The notes beneath the pieces were generated by a model. The model was not told the DNA's origin. It was given only the letters and a program-made list of their open reading frames with translations, and did no database searches. A stretch of DNA of 64,000 bases, taken from Diogma glabrata. Lineage: Eukaryota; Arthropoda; Insecta; Diptera; Cylindrotomidae. Positions 11,801 to 23,200 of the stretch are shown one piece after another (within the stretch, counting starts at the first letter, position 1; each line of letters opens with the position of its first letter). The DNA lies in the NCBI GenBank assembly GCA_963693315.1, contig OY856186.1, forward strand, positions 78,032,042-78,096,041. The letters run 5' to 3'. The position numbers were made by a program, and so were the translations under genes.

Positions 11801-12689
11801 GTCGGGTAACATTTTTTTATTTGAACACATATGTTCCCTTAGGACGGAAGCACATTGGACTCGGAAACGGAAATGGAAGGACATTTTGCTCAATCAATGA
11901 TTAGTAAGTGTGTCGACTAAACCATTAAACCACATCATTGTTTCTGAAGACGGAAATAAATTGTAACAATTATTATTAACGGTTTAAATCAAATGTTTGT
12001 CACTTTAGAGAATTTTGACATGATGGCACTCCCAGTTTAGGCACGTAACTGATAATATTTTGACATTTAGTGAAAAAATGTGGAGATTGAAGGATTAAAT
12101 GACGATCACGCGATAAACTGATCGTCTATTCTATCTCTATAATGGTCAAACTCTCTTTCCTTATTTCTGTTTTGAAAAAAAATTCCAATATTTTCCAAGA
12201 AAATTTCCAATATTTTCCTCTCCAACAATAAATGTTTCTACTTTTGTGAGGACCCCGGGGTTACATATGTACTCACCCAGGCTGCACTTTCCGAGAGAGA
12301 TATTACTACAAAAAGGGTATTTACGGTTTTGGAGGTATCTTCTCTGTGTCATTGGTTAGTTGATAAAAAATGTCAATTGGTTATGGTTTGGATTGAAAAC
12401 ATTTAATTTTTATTTATAAATTTCGTTAGATTATACCAGCTTCGGGTGGTATTAAGAATTTCGACACGATACCTTATTATTTAATTTTTTATTTTTTAAT
12501 TGCACTATTTGGGATCTATATTTCATAATACTTTCACTTTTGTAAGTATTTGCACTTAGACGCGTTAGTTATGTTTTTGATCGTGTTTTTGTTCAGGTTA
12601 AATTGGCGATTGGTCGATTTCTTTTGCCCAAAGAAACTATTTTCTATTTCCGTAATTGGTTTATTTTACGAAAGTGTCTAGATTAGCCA
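11801..12689. other. Gene-free DNA
   Basis: I see no supported gene or repeat. Short open frames here lack any recognisable motif. Confidence 0.5.
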
Positions 12690-13429
12690 AAAACGAGTTA
12701 CACAGGTATATAAGTACATTGGTACACGGGTACACGGGTACACAGGTACACGAAAATTTCCAATACATACAAGGATGCACGGAAGCACACGCCAATTTAT
12801 CGATACCGGCACACAATAGTTACCGATACATTCACGAGTACACGGAAACTATTACACTGGTACATGGAAATTACCGATACATAAAACGGGTATACGGAAA
12901 TTCGCGTTCACGGGTAAACGGATACACGGATATTACCGATACATAGATGGGTACATGGAAACTACTATACGGGTACACGATTACACGAAAACCAACGACA
13001 CATACACGGGTACACGGAAACTATTACAAAGGTACACGGAAATTACCGATACATACACGGGTACAGGGAAATTACTACACGGGTACACGGGTACACGAGA
13101 ATTACCGAAACATACACGGATACACGGCAACTACTACACGGATGCACGCGCACACAGAAATTATCAATACGTACACGGGTAAACGCAATCTTTCGATACA
13201 TACAGGGGTAAATAGAAACAATTACACGGGTGCACGAGTATACGGGTACACCAAAATGGCCGAAACATACACGGAAACTACTACAAAGATTCACGGATGC
13301 ACGGAAGCGTTCGATACATTCACGGGTAATTGGAAACTTACCGATACATGCAGATGTAAACGGGTTCATGTAAATTGGCGATACATACACTGAGAGTTGG
13401 AAACTACAACACGGGTACACGGAAATTAC
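12690..13429. repeat. Minisatellite built on TACACGGGTACACGGAAA
   Basis: The array repeats variants of TACACGG, GGTACACGG, AAATTACCGATACA and ACTACTACA at roughly 25-45 base spacing, with a higher-order mixture rather than a strict unit. It resumes at 13883 after an inserted MITE. Open frames of 75-148 codons run through it on both strands and in overlapping frames because the units rarely spell stops; these should not be taken as genes. Confidence 0.85.
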
Positions 13430-13431
13430 TA

Positions 13432-13880
13432 CACTGAAAAAAAATTGAAGTTCATGACAACTTCATCTCGAAGTTGGCAGTTTAATATTCATGCAAAGAA
13501 AAGTTATTTGCAAACAATTTCACTGTAATTGGGTACACGATACACGATAACATTTTCCTAACAACAGAATGAGGTTTTTTTAAAATATAAAGTGTTATAT
13601 CCAATATAACAGTAGTTGAATAAAGATAATAACTATTTCCCTGAAAAAATTTTGCTTTAGCCTTATATCATGAATTTTTCATTTTAAAGTTTTAGTATTT
13701 GAGGTTAATTGAGCTATATTTTATTTTCACATAAATATTTCGTGTGATTATCTCAACTTCATCGATTTATAATTGTAGAGTTGTTGAAGCAATTTCGTAG
13801 TTTGATTCGCCATATGTGACCGCACGGTGGGGTTGAGACAATTGCATTTCGATTGGAAATAGGACATGTTTTTTTCAGTG
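13432..13880. mobile_element. Tc1/mariner-like MITE splitting the minisatellite
   Basis: The left end is CACTGAAAAAAA and the right end is TTTTTTTCAGTG, flanked by TA on both sides (13430-13431 and 13881-13882). Minisatellite sequence abuts both ends. The 449-bp interior has no transposase. TA duplication and CACTG-type ends fit a Tc1/mariner-superfamily non-autonomous element. Confidence 0.8.
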
Positions 13881-13882
13881 TA

Positions 13883-14035
13883 CACGAGTACTCAGGTATA
13901 CGGAAATTACAAGTACATGGAAACTATTACACGGGTACACGGAAATTGCGATACATATACGGGTATACGGATATTACTATCCGGGTACACGGATATACGG
14001 ATACATGGGTACACTGTACATGGGTAGAATTAGGG
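13883..14035. repeat. Right-hand remainder of the TACACGG minisatellite
   Basis: Units of the same type as 12690-13429 continue here (TACACGAGTAC, GTACACGGAAATT, GATACATATACGGG) and end at about 14030. Confidence 0.8.
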
Positions 14036-14669
14036 ATTTATTTCTTTTGTTCAAATGGTTTTTCATGAACATTAGTTTTTTGTGGAAATTGTAACGGACA
14101 TCTGAATAGTTAGATTGTTTGGTTTTTGTGTGAAAGAAAGATAGATTTTTATTATTTGGGAATAGATTAAAAGGAAAGTGAAATTGAACTATGTAGGAAT
14201 TTATGACCACATAAATGTTTTTGCGACTATGAGACACGGTCACTGTGCAAGCTATCACATGCCTCCCGCTCAGAAAAAAATTTGATTCTTTAATCATAAA
14301 TGTTTTAAATTTCCCTAATTTTAAGTTTTCCCGAACGTTTTTATATTTTTTTTTTGTATGCGCCTATGGGTGCTTATACTCGTACTTAGTAATTACAAAT
14401 TTGGTTTTTATTCTAGCTTGCTTATTCTTTACTAGGGGGTATCTGCGGACTACCTCCCCCCCCCCCCTCCCTACGTACACCAATACACTCTTGCTCTTTT
14501 CATCCGGCTTTGATACAACTACTAAGTACTATCCATCATAATCCAACCTCTTCTAATCTATTCTGTGTGCACCTTCTGCTTAACTATAATTCTACAAAAA
14601 CCATCGTGAGGTTAACGATAAATTTTTATACGATCAATGACAAATGGTTGAAAAGAATAATAATAAGAA
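14036..14669. other. Gene-free DNA with a C-homopolymer
   Basis: No coding signal is visible. A run of about 14 C at 14455-14468 is the only striking simple repeat. Confidence 0.5.
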
Positions 14670-15320
14670 AATACTGAAATAGCAGCTTTTGTTCTTCTAT
14701 ATTTTATTTACAGAAAATGAAGCTATGCAAAAATAATGATGGAAAAAAATATTCTATGATTTTTAGCACTATCTGTCATATAAATAATTAATTTTCTTAT
14801 TAATATCGCAACGATATAAATTTGAACGAAACGGCTAAAAGACAATTAGAGCAATAATTTTGACAACATTATCGAAAAATTTAAATGCCGTAAATGGAAT
14901 TTTTATGAATAAAGAGGAATCTTCTTATATATTAATACGCTAGATTAAAACTTTGTGGAGCATTAGGCTTTTTTATTCGAATTTTGATTCATTTGAAATT
15001 TTCACTGCTAACTGATATTAGTGTAACCTAGATTTTAAAGATTTTTGGGATTTTTCGGATCATAAATAAAAAAGTTATTATATACGGAAAACTTTTTCTA
15101 TACATATGCATTATAAGTTTACATACATGCAAAAACAATTTTCTTTTTGCTTTAAAACAATGCTTTAAAATTTTTCTTTTTTATATATTAGCTATCGAAC
15201 CGAACAACGAATAACAAAAACGAAAATTTTATATTCATTTCAGTCGTCGTATTTATTTTATATTTTAGTCGTCTTTTATCTTTCAAGAAGGACGGTTTTC
15301 GATATTTTTCGATTATTTCG

Positions 15321-15971
15321 ATGCCAAGACTACGTCGTAAACGTTTGGATGTGAGTGGTACATCGAGTCGTCGGAATAAAAGAGATTATATGCGTAATAT
15401 GCGTAATAATTTTGATTTTATGAATAATGAAATGAATGGTAATAATGATGGAATGAATGCTGAAGCTGATGTTGTTGTGAAGATTTTCGGTTCTGTCAAA
15501 GCACTTATATATACCATTGAATTTCAAAAACGTGGTCTTCCGCATGCCCATATTTTGTTAAATTTATCAGATGAAGATAGAATTGATGGAAATGAAATGA
15601 TTAATAAATTTGTATGTACTGAAATCCCTGATCCCATTCTTTTTCCTAAATTACATGAATATGTGAAACGTCATATGATGCATGGACCATGTGGTGCTCT
15701 AAATCCCAATTCTGTTTGTATGAGAGATGGTAAATGTAGTAAGAATTTTCCAAAACCTTTTTCTGAAAATACTAAAGAATCTGTGAATGGTTATCCTTTG
15801 TATCGTCGACGTGATAATGGTATGAGCGTTGATGTACGTGGTGCATCTCTTGATAATAGATATGTTGTTCCATATAATCCTTATCTTCTTGCAAAATTCA
15901 ATTGTCATATTAACGTTGAAATATGTACGACTGTTAAAAGTGTGAAATATGTTTTTCAAGTATGTATATAA
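15321..15971 (+). pseudogene. Helitron Rep (HUH endonuclease) part, frameshifted
   Basis: Residues 1-25 are basic (PRLRRKRLD, SSRRNKRDYM), like a Helitron N-terminus. From residue 61 the frame reads ALIYTIEFQKRGLPHAHILL, the Rep block with the HUH histidines at 75 and 77. A cysteine/histidine-containing segment (HGPCGALNPNSVCM, GKCSKNFPKPF) follows, then INVEICTTVKSVKY with the first catalytic Tyr. Autonomous Helitron proteins have several hundred residues before the HUH block; here there are about 60, so the N-terminal region is internally deleted. The frame then runs to a stop at 15969-15971. An extra base, best placed at C15957, shifts it out of the downstream frame that starts with the second Tyr. 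Confidence 0.85.
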
Positions 15972-18300
15972 AGGGTATGATTCTGCCAATGTTGAATTGA
16001 GAGTGAATGGAGAGAATGCAGTGAATAATGATGATGCGATTGTGGGAAATGAAATTCAAGATTTTTTGAATGGACGGTATGTTGGTTCGACTGAAGCTGC
16101 TTGGCGCATATTTGAATTTCCAATGCATTTTCAATCTCATACAATTATTCGACTTGATTGTCATTTGCCTAATAGACAAAATGTTTATATCAGGAATGGT
16201 AATGTGGCTGGTGCAGTCGCAAATGTATCAAGAACAAAATTGTTAGCATTTTTCCATTTGAATTCCATTGATAATTTAGCTAATGAGTTTTTGTATACAG
16301 AATTACCATTACATTATGTTTGGCATGATCAAAGTAAATCGTGGAAAAGAAGACAACGTGGGGCTGATAAAGTTGTTGCTCGATTATATATGGTTTCTCC
16401 AAAAGATATAGAATTGTTTCATATGCGTTTACTTCTGTTGCATGTTCGTGGTCCAAAATCTTTTTCTGATCTACGTATGTATGAAGGTGTTGAGTACCCT
16501 ACTTTTGTTGCAGCATGTGAAGCTCGAGGTATTGCAACAAATGATAATGAATGGCGTGAATGTTTACTTGAAGCTTCAGAAATTCAATCACCAAAACAGT
16601 TTCGTCAATTATTTGCATTTATCTGTGGTTTGAATGTTCCTCCGAATGCTTTAGCTTTATGGATTGAATTTAGAAATAGTATGATTGAAGACTTTTTACG
16701 AAATTACGATGAAGATGTGTCAATTAATCGAGCCTTGATTGAAATTAATGAAATTCTTCTTACACATAATACTTCATGTGGTGATCTTGGTCTTCCGATT
16801 CCACAATATAACTTACAGATTGGCGATGTAGGTCATTTTGATATTGAAGAAGAAGCTATAGTTTTCGATAGAATGTATGAAAATGCAAATAATGAGCAAC
16901 GTAGTGTGATTGATATTGTTTTGCGTGAAGCTCAATTCCATGATACTGGAAGTACTGTTTTTTTCTTGACAGCTCATGCAGGTTGTGGCAAAACTTTTGT
17001 TCAAACGGCAATCATTCATAAATTTAATTCATTAAATCTTTCGTGTATTGTAACTGCCTTCAGTGGTATTGCATCAACTCTTTTGATTGGGGGGCGAACT
17101 TTGCATAATGTTTTCAAATTACCAATTCCATTATTAGAGAATTCAATGCCAAATATAACTCCAAACAGTGTACATGGCACATATATTAATAATGCATCAA
17201 TCATTATTATAGATGAAATTTCAATGTGTTCTATTCATGCTTTAAAATTAATTGATCGTTTGTTAAGAGATTTGACTCCAAACGAAGAAAATAAAAATAA
17301 ACTGTTTGCAGGTAAAACTCTTTTACTGAGCGGTGACTTTCGCCAAATTCTTCCAGTTATACCGCATGGCTCACGTTCTATTTTAATTGAAAATTGTATT
17401 ACATCTTGGCAAGAATTTATTAACTTTAAAATTTTGAAATTAAATCAAAACATGAGAGCTCTCCCTCATGAAATTGAATTTGTAGAATTTCTTAGAAGAC
17501 TCGGTAATGGTGATATGCAAAGTTTTCCACAGTTTGGTTCAGATATCATTGAAATTCCTCATAATTTGATTGGCAATCCAGACAATATTATTGAAGACAT
17601 TTTTGGAAATATTTCTGATACAATTTTATCTGATGACATTTTGAGTTCCGTCATTTTAGCCCCCAAAAACAATGATTGCAATGAAATCAATTCTAAAATC
17701 TTGAGTATTATGCCAGGAGAGGAGAAAGCATATTTTAATTTTGATAAAGTTGTTTGTGATGACATTCGTGAGCAGAACAATTTTCCAATAGAATTTTTAA
17801 ATAAATTGAGTGTAGGAGGTTTGCCACCTCATAAATTAAATTTGAAAGTGAATTGCATTGTTCTCCTCATACGTAATTTAAATACAGGTCAAGCATTAGT
17901 AAATGGAACACGAATGCGTGTAAAAGTTATGCACCGAAATTCAATAGATTGTGAAGTTTTGACTGGTGTCATGCGAGGTGTACGCATTCTAATTCCACGC
18001 ATTCATTTGACTTATTCTGGAACTCTTCTTCCATTTAAATTTCAAAGAACTCAATTCCCTATTATTCCTGCTTTTGCTATGACTATTAATAAATCTCAAG
18101 GTCAGACATTCAACAGAGTTGCCATTTTACTTAAAGAACCTGTATTCACACATGGTCAATTGTATGTTGCTGCAAGTAGAGTGCGTGCGTTTGAATGTTT
18201 GAAATTTTATATTTATGATACATCTGACCAAGGTCATTTGTTCAAAGATGATAGAGTTTTCACAAAAAATATCGTCTTCCCAGAAGTCATTGTTACCTGA
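15949..18300 (+). pseudogene. Helitron Rep C-terminal part and PIF1-like helicase
   Basis: The frame opens with KYVYKGYD, the second half of the Rep tyrosine motif, so the first codons belong to the upstream gene and the ATG at 15949 is accidental. Walker A is AHAGCGKT at about residues 342-349, and Walker B is IIIIDEIS near 418. Later SF1B motifs follow: LLLSGDFRQILPVIP, then AFAMTINKSQGQTF and THGQLYVAASRVR near the end. It closes with a normal stop. The helicase would unwind donor DNA ahead of rolling-circle replication. The helicase itself is open for its whole length, so decay of this copy is recent or limited. Confidence 0.9.
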
Positions 18301-18342
18301 TTTCCTCTCACTTTTCTCAAAAACCTTTTCGTCTTTTATGAG

Positions 18343-18820
18343 TACTAGGAGGGCCCGGCGTGCTTCGCTACGCTTATAAATAAAGTTTTTGCGTAGACAT
18401 TTTGTTGACGTAGAAGCAATGATTTCAAAAAGTGGTAATGAGAAATGCTAACATATAATTTTTAGTTTTTCTTTTTAAATATATGAATGAAAAATAATCA
18501 GAACTCTAGCTGATCAGTTCGGATATATGAAAAATTAGCGATCAAATAAGTTTTCAAGTAAGCTTCGTATGAAAAATTAGCATATGAAAAATTAGCGATC
18601 AAATAAGTTTTCAAGTAAGCTTCGCTAATTTTTCATATATCCGAACTGATCAGCTAGAGTTCTGATTATTTTTCATTCATATATTTAAAAAGAAAAATTA
18701 AAAATTATATGGTAGCATTTCTCATTACCACTTTTTGAAATCATTGCTTCTACGTCAACAAAATGTCTACGCAAAAACTTTATTTATAAGCGTAGCGAAG
18801 CACGCCGGGCCCTCCTAGTA
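18343..18820. repeat. Near-perfect palindrome with Helitron-like 3' termini at both ends
   Basis: Two 198-bp arms (18343-18540 and 18623-18820) are inverted copies with about two mismatches. Each arm ends ACTAGGAGGGCCCGGCG and contains the GCGTAGCGAAGCACGC hairpin. The centre holds a direct duplication of a segment beginning ATGAAAAATTAGCGATC and ending TTCAAGTAAGCTTCG (about 40 bp; copies near 18528 and 18586). It starts 43 bases after the helicase stop. Confidence 0.85.
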
Positions 18821-18961
18821 ATTTTTATGTTCTATAAAAAAAATAAACCAAAACAATAAAAATTAAATACAGGGTTCGCGTTGAGCTCCGAACCTTTCTC
18901 ACAACCCCCTACATCGGCAATGACAGTGAAATTTCGTACTGAGTTTCTTAATAGTGTATTA

Positions 18962-19194
18962 AGACTGCGTTCCAATTGATGCTAATTTGTACTAAACATG
19001 CTAAATCAATTTAGTCAACTATTTTATTTGACTAAATCAACATTTTGTTTCTAAATAATTTGGAAGACATTCATACGTTAAACAATATCTGACAAATTGA
19101 TTATATTAATTTAAATTGAAATTCGGAAATTTTGTAAAATTAAATTTAGATTTAGCAGTTTAGTACAATTTAGCAGCTAATTGGAACCCAGTCT
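18962..19194. mobile_element. MITE with about 44-bp imperfect TIRs
   Basis: The left end reads AGACTGCGTTCCAATT and continues through TGTACTAAAC; the right end is its inverted counterpart (GTTTAGTACA ... AATTGGAACCCAGTCT). The interior is about 145 bp and non-coding. No clean TSD was found. Confidence 0.75.
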
Positions 19195-19196
19195 AA

Positions 19197-19603
19197 GAAA
19201 CTACCCGAGCAGAAATTTCTTAGGGCTCAAATACGGCCCTGATCAGGTTAGCCCTAGTTTGATAGGGCCCTGGTCATGAGTGTAACGCTTTTGCCTAATC
19301 AGGCCCTGATTGGGATAAACGGATCAGGCACTGATCAAGTTTTCCATATAAAATTAAATAGTTCAAACCGTAGTAAGGCAGTTTGTATCAGTCCCTGATC
19401 AGATTGCCCAACTAGGGGTCAGATACGAAAAATCAAATCAGGGCCGGATATATCCAAATAAGGTTTGCCCTAAAAGGGTATTCTAATTCAGGTCCGGAAC
19501 AGGCCCACATCAGATTGCCCTAATAGGGCTTGCCCTATCTGACCGTGATCAGGCCCTGACTATATTCAGGCATTCCCTAACTAATTTCTGCTCGGGTAGT
19601 TTC
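19197..19603. mobile_element. Complete copy of the CCTGATCAGG MITE family
   Basis: The termini are perfect 21-bp inverted repeats: the left begins GAAACTACCCGAGCAGAAAT and the right ends ATTTCTGCTCGGGTAGTTTC. The interior is packed with CCTGATCAGG, GGGCCCTGATC and CCCTAATAGGG motifs. Fragments of the same family occur at 4548-4770, 11590-11800, and 38400-38483 plus 49886-50075. A TSD is not clear, so the superfamily is undetermined. Confidence 0.8.
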
Positions 19604-19982
19604 ATAATCGACGATTTTATCGCACGCAATCTGTTTTCTAAAGGATAAGTGCGATAAAACGTCTTATGAAACGAGTTTTTTATACTATTTTTTTCTATTT
19701 TGCATTTTTTGTCTTGAAATTTAAAAAAATATTTTTTATGTTTTAATGTTTTAAAGAAAATTTCTAAAAATTTCAATTCAAAATAGTAAGCTCTGCGTTT
19801 CATCATATTTCTATATATTTTTTTGTTGCAAAACTAGCTTTCATAAAATGTGTATTTTATTAAAATATAGTCAATTTGAAATTTTGTTATTATTACTAAT
19901 TATTTTAATTAATTAAAATATTTAACACTTATTTAGATTATTTTTTAATTATAGGATTAATTAATAAGAATAATTTTATTTA

Positions 19983-20130
19983 TATAATTATTCGTTTTAA
20001 CTTTCACTGACGTTTGTATGACCAATGTGACCAACCTTGAAAAACAAAACTTTGCGTATCTTAATGAAGGCCATTTTGATACGCATTTGGGTATCGAAAT
20101 GACTTTATTTTAGACGCAAAATAGAAAAAG
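19983..20130 (+). repeat. Dispersed repeat, copy 1 (GTATCGAAATGACTTTATTTTA)
   Basis: This block matches 38083-38210 in reverse complement. Shared runs include GACCAATGTGACCAACCTTG, AAAACTTTGCGTATC and CATTTGGGTATCGAAATGAC. It contains a small hairpin (GATACGCATTTGGGTATC). There is no coding content, and the element ends are undefined. Confidence 0.65.
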
Positions 20131-20289
20131 TTCATTTTATTAAATCGGTTTAAATTATTAAATGTTTGAAAATGTATATTATAACCCAACCTGTTTTTTG
20201 TCCCAAAAATATCAAACGTTTTCAGCCTACATTGTTTTTAAAAATTGTTAAAAATCTATATTTTTCTATGCTGTTATGTTCGCTGTACT

Positions 20290-23200
20290 ATTTTTTTTTT
20301 TTTTTTTTTTATTAATTAGTTAGACATGTTTAGCACACTAAATATGAAATATTCATTATTTAGACTCTTTGAATATCCGAAGATACCATGTCAACTATAA
20401 AGGAATGGAAGGAATGGGGATATAGGGATAACTATACTAATTTTTTTAAATGATAATGGACATTTTCTTTAAATGCCTGAGGAGAAAATTCATCGAGAAA
20501 TACAGAGGAGGGCAATGAGTTCCATAATTTGGCCACTCTATTGAAATAGTCGTTTTGGAAGGACACAGTTCTACAACGAGGTATTTGTACAACAAATGGA
20601 TGGGATAACTCGGCAGCTCTTGTTTGTCGATTATACTGCGCACACGATGGAAGAATATTTTGAATTTCCTTAGAGGAGAATTCGCTAAAGTTATATTTAT
20701 AGTATATTGACAATTCAGCCACATTTCTTCTGTGCTGGAGTGAATCAAGCTGGTCCGTTAGTTCGGTATTACCAATCAACCGTATTGCTTTTCTCTGTAC
20801 AGAGTCTAAACAATTTATTGTTGACTGACAAGCACCTCCCCAAACATGACAGCAGTACTCCATACATGGACGAATAAAGGACTTGAAGATTAGCAAAATT
20901 TGCTCGGGATTGAAATACTTTTTACATCGACTCAAGAATCCTAATTTTTGCATTGCAGATTTAGCGAGGTTGAACACATGTTTATTCCATTTCAGGTTAT
21001 TTTGAATATCCACTCCAAGAAGTCTAACTGATTCAACCTCACGCAATTCCTCTTGGTTTATTTTAATAGGAAAATTTTTATGTCGCTCCATTCGTGAAAG
21101 ACGGCATAATTTGGTTTTGGTTGGATTAAATGAAACGAGATTACGATCACCCCATTCCATTATATGCTCCATATCTTTGTTGATGGAATCAATTAGCAAC
21201 TCTCTATCAGTGGTAACTGCAGTATGATATCGAAATTTAGGAGATGCATGTGATGCATGTAATGTGCTGTCATCAGCAAAACTATGGATTGGGTGCACTG
21301 TGGAAATAAGTAAGTCATTAATGTATAGAAGAAACAAGGTTGGTGAGAGTGCCGAACCTTGGGGAACCCCAGCATTGGTTGTGAAAATATTGGATGTGAT
21401 ACCATCTAAATTAACATGAAATTGGCGACCTGTAAGAAAACTATGAATCCATGAGACAGTAAGATGGTCTATGCCATAAGATTTCAATTTAGCTATAAGA
21501 TTTTTATGCCACACTTTATCAAATGCTTTAGAAATGTCAAGTGAAATACTGAATGTTTCACCGTGGTTTTCCAGCGATTTGTTCCAGAGATGGGATACGT
21601 AGGCTAACAGATCACCTGTTGCATGACTTCTACGAAAACTCTACTGCTTATCATCAATAATTTGCGACATTTCCAAATAATCTATTAAATTGTAGTTAAC
21701 ATATTTTTCAAATATTTTAGCTAAAACCGACAGAATTGCAATTGGTCTATAATTGTTAGGGTCTATCTTACTGCCTTTCTTTGATATGGGTTGAACGCTG
21801 GCCAGCTTCCAAGAATCGGGAAATATTCCGGTTTTATAAGATAAATAGAAAATTTTTGTTAAAATTGGAGCTAGTTGCCTAGCAAAGTTTTTAAGAATGA
21901 GGGGTGGAATACCGTCTGGGCCAGCAGATTTGTTGATATTGATAGAAAGAAGCATTTTCCGTACAATATTGCAACGAAAAATAATTGGTTTCATTTTCGT
22001 TACAACTGGGGGAATGAGTGTAGGAGAATGGGGGGGTTCAACTATGTTTGAGTTTTCTGCGAAAATACGACCCAATAGATCCGCTTTCTTTTTCGAGTCG
22101 CTCACGGGAATGTCATTGAGAACTAAGGTTGGAATAGAGGATCGAGTAAAATTGCTCTGGACTGATTTAACTGCCTGAAAGAAACTACGTGAGCCAGATG
22201 GGTGCTCGGCGAATTTCTTTGCTTTCTTCTGGATAAACGCGTCTTTGTCCAAGTCTATTTTGAATTTACTAATATTTCTGGCTTTCTTATAGGCGCTATG
22301 GGTTTCAGGTGTTTTATTAGCGTTATACGTCTTAAATGCTTTGCGTTTATTCCCCACTGCCTCATCAACATCCCGTGTGAACCAAGGCTCAGTTTTAGGA
22401 GTGATTAATCGATTTGGAATAAACCGCCGCATTCCTTCTTTTATGATTTCAGAAATTCTTATTACCGATGTGCTAGGATCTTGATCAACACAACAAATAG
22501 TTTTCCAAGGTGTTTCGTCATAAAAGTTTCTCAGTCCCTCCCAGTCAGCGCGTTTATAGTTCCAAACCCGGCGAGGATTTGCTTTAATTTGTGTCGGTGA
22601 TGTAAATTGCACTATTGCTGATATTAGTAAATGGTCTGATGTTCCGAGGGGTTGTTCAACTTTTGTCTTCGTAGTATCTGGTTCGTTTGTCAAAAACAGA
22701 TCCAGCAAATTATTGTTATGATGTGAATTGTCTGCGATTCTAGTGGGACACTCTATCATTTGCGTCAAACCGTGATAATCTGCGAGTATCAGTTCGGCTT
22801 GTCTTCCTACGTCGTCAGTGCGCGATGAATGCTTAAGCCATTCTTTATTATGAATATTAAAGTCTCCAAGAATGGCCAGTCTTGCTTTGGGGTAGTTCGT
22901 GGTAATCTTGTCTAGATTAGCCGATATTTGATCGAAAAAGGGACATCCTGGGGGAGAATTTGGGGATCTATATAATCCTATTATAAACATAGTTTCATCA
23001 ACACCTGAGATCTTCAGTGCTATAGAATTATGGTGCTTAGAGTTCAACTCGTAGGCCTTAATTCTCATACATGAAAGTGAATCTCGAACAAATACACAGA
23101 CACCATGCTTGTTATAAAAGGAATGTTCCAATTCGTAACTAGGTATCCGGTATTTGTCGGGATCCAACTTCGATGCTTTGCCACTAACAATTGTTTCGGT

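Larger units (their letters stand above)
14670..18820 (+). mobile_element. Helitron (rolling-circle transposon) with Rep and helicase
   Basis: The coding part (15321-18300) has Rep HUH and tyrosine motifs followed by a PIF1-like helicase, the defining Helitron arrangement. The likely 3' end is CCTAG at 18815-18819 followed by T, preceded by a GC-rich hairpin (GCGTAGCGAAGCACGC). The canonical form is a hairpin, then CTRR, with insertion between A and T. The 5' end is uncertain: 14670-14960 resembles 24690-24960, suggesting it is shared Helitron sequence. The element is disabled by an N-terminal deletion and a frameshift. Confidence 0.75.

Noticed and set aside
12656..13420. Several overlapping open frames (75-148 codons) on both strands
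   Set aside because: They are translations of the TACACGG minisatellite in different frames, with no independent coding signal.
16813..17780. Minus-strand frames inside the Helitron helicase
   Set aside because: Antisense shadows of a clearly coding helicase.
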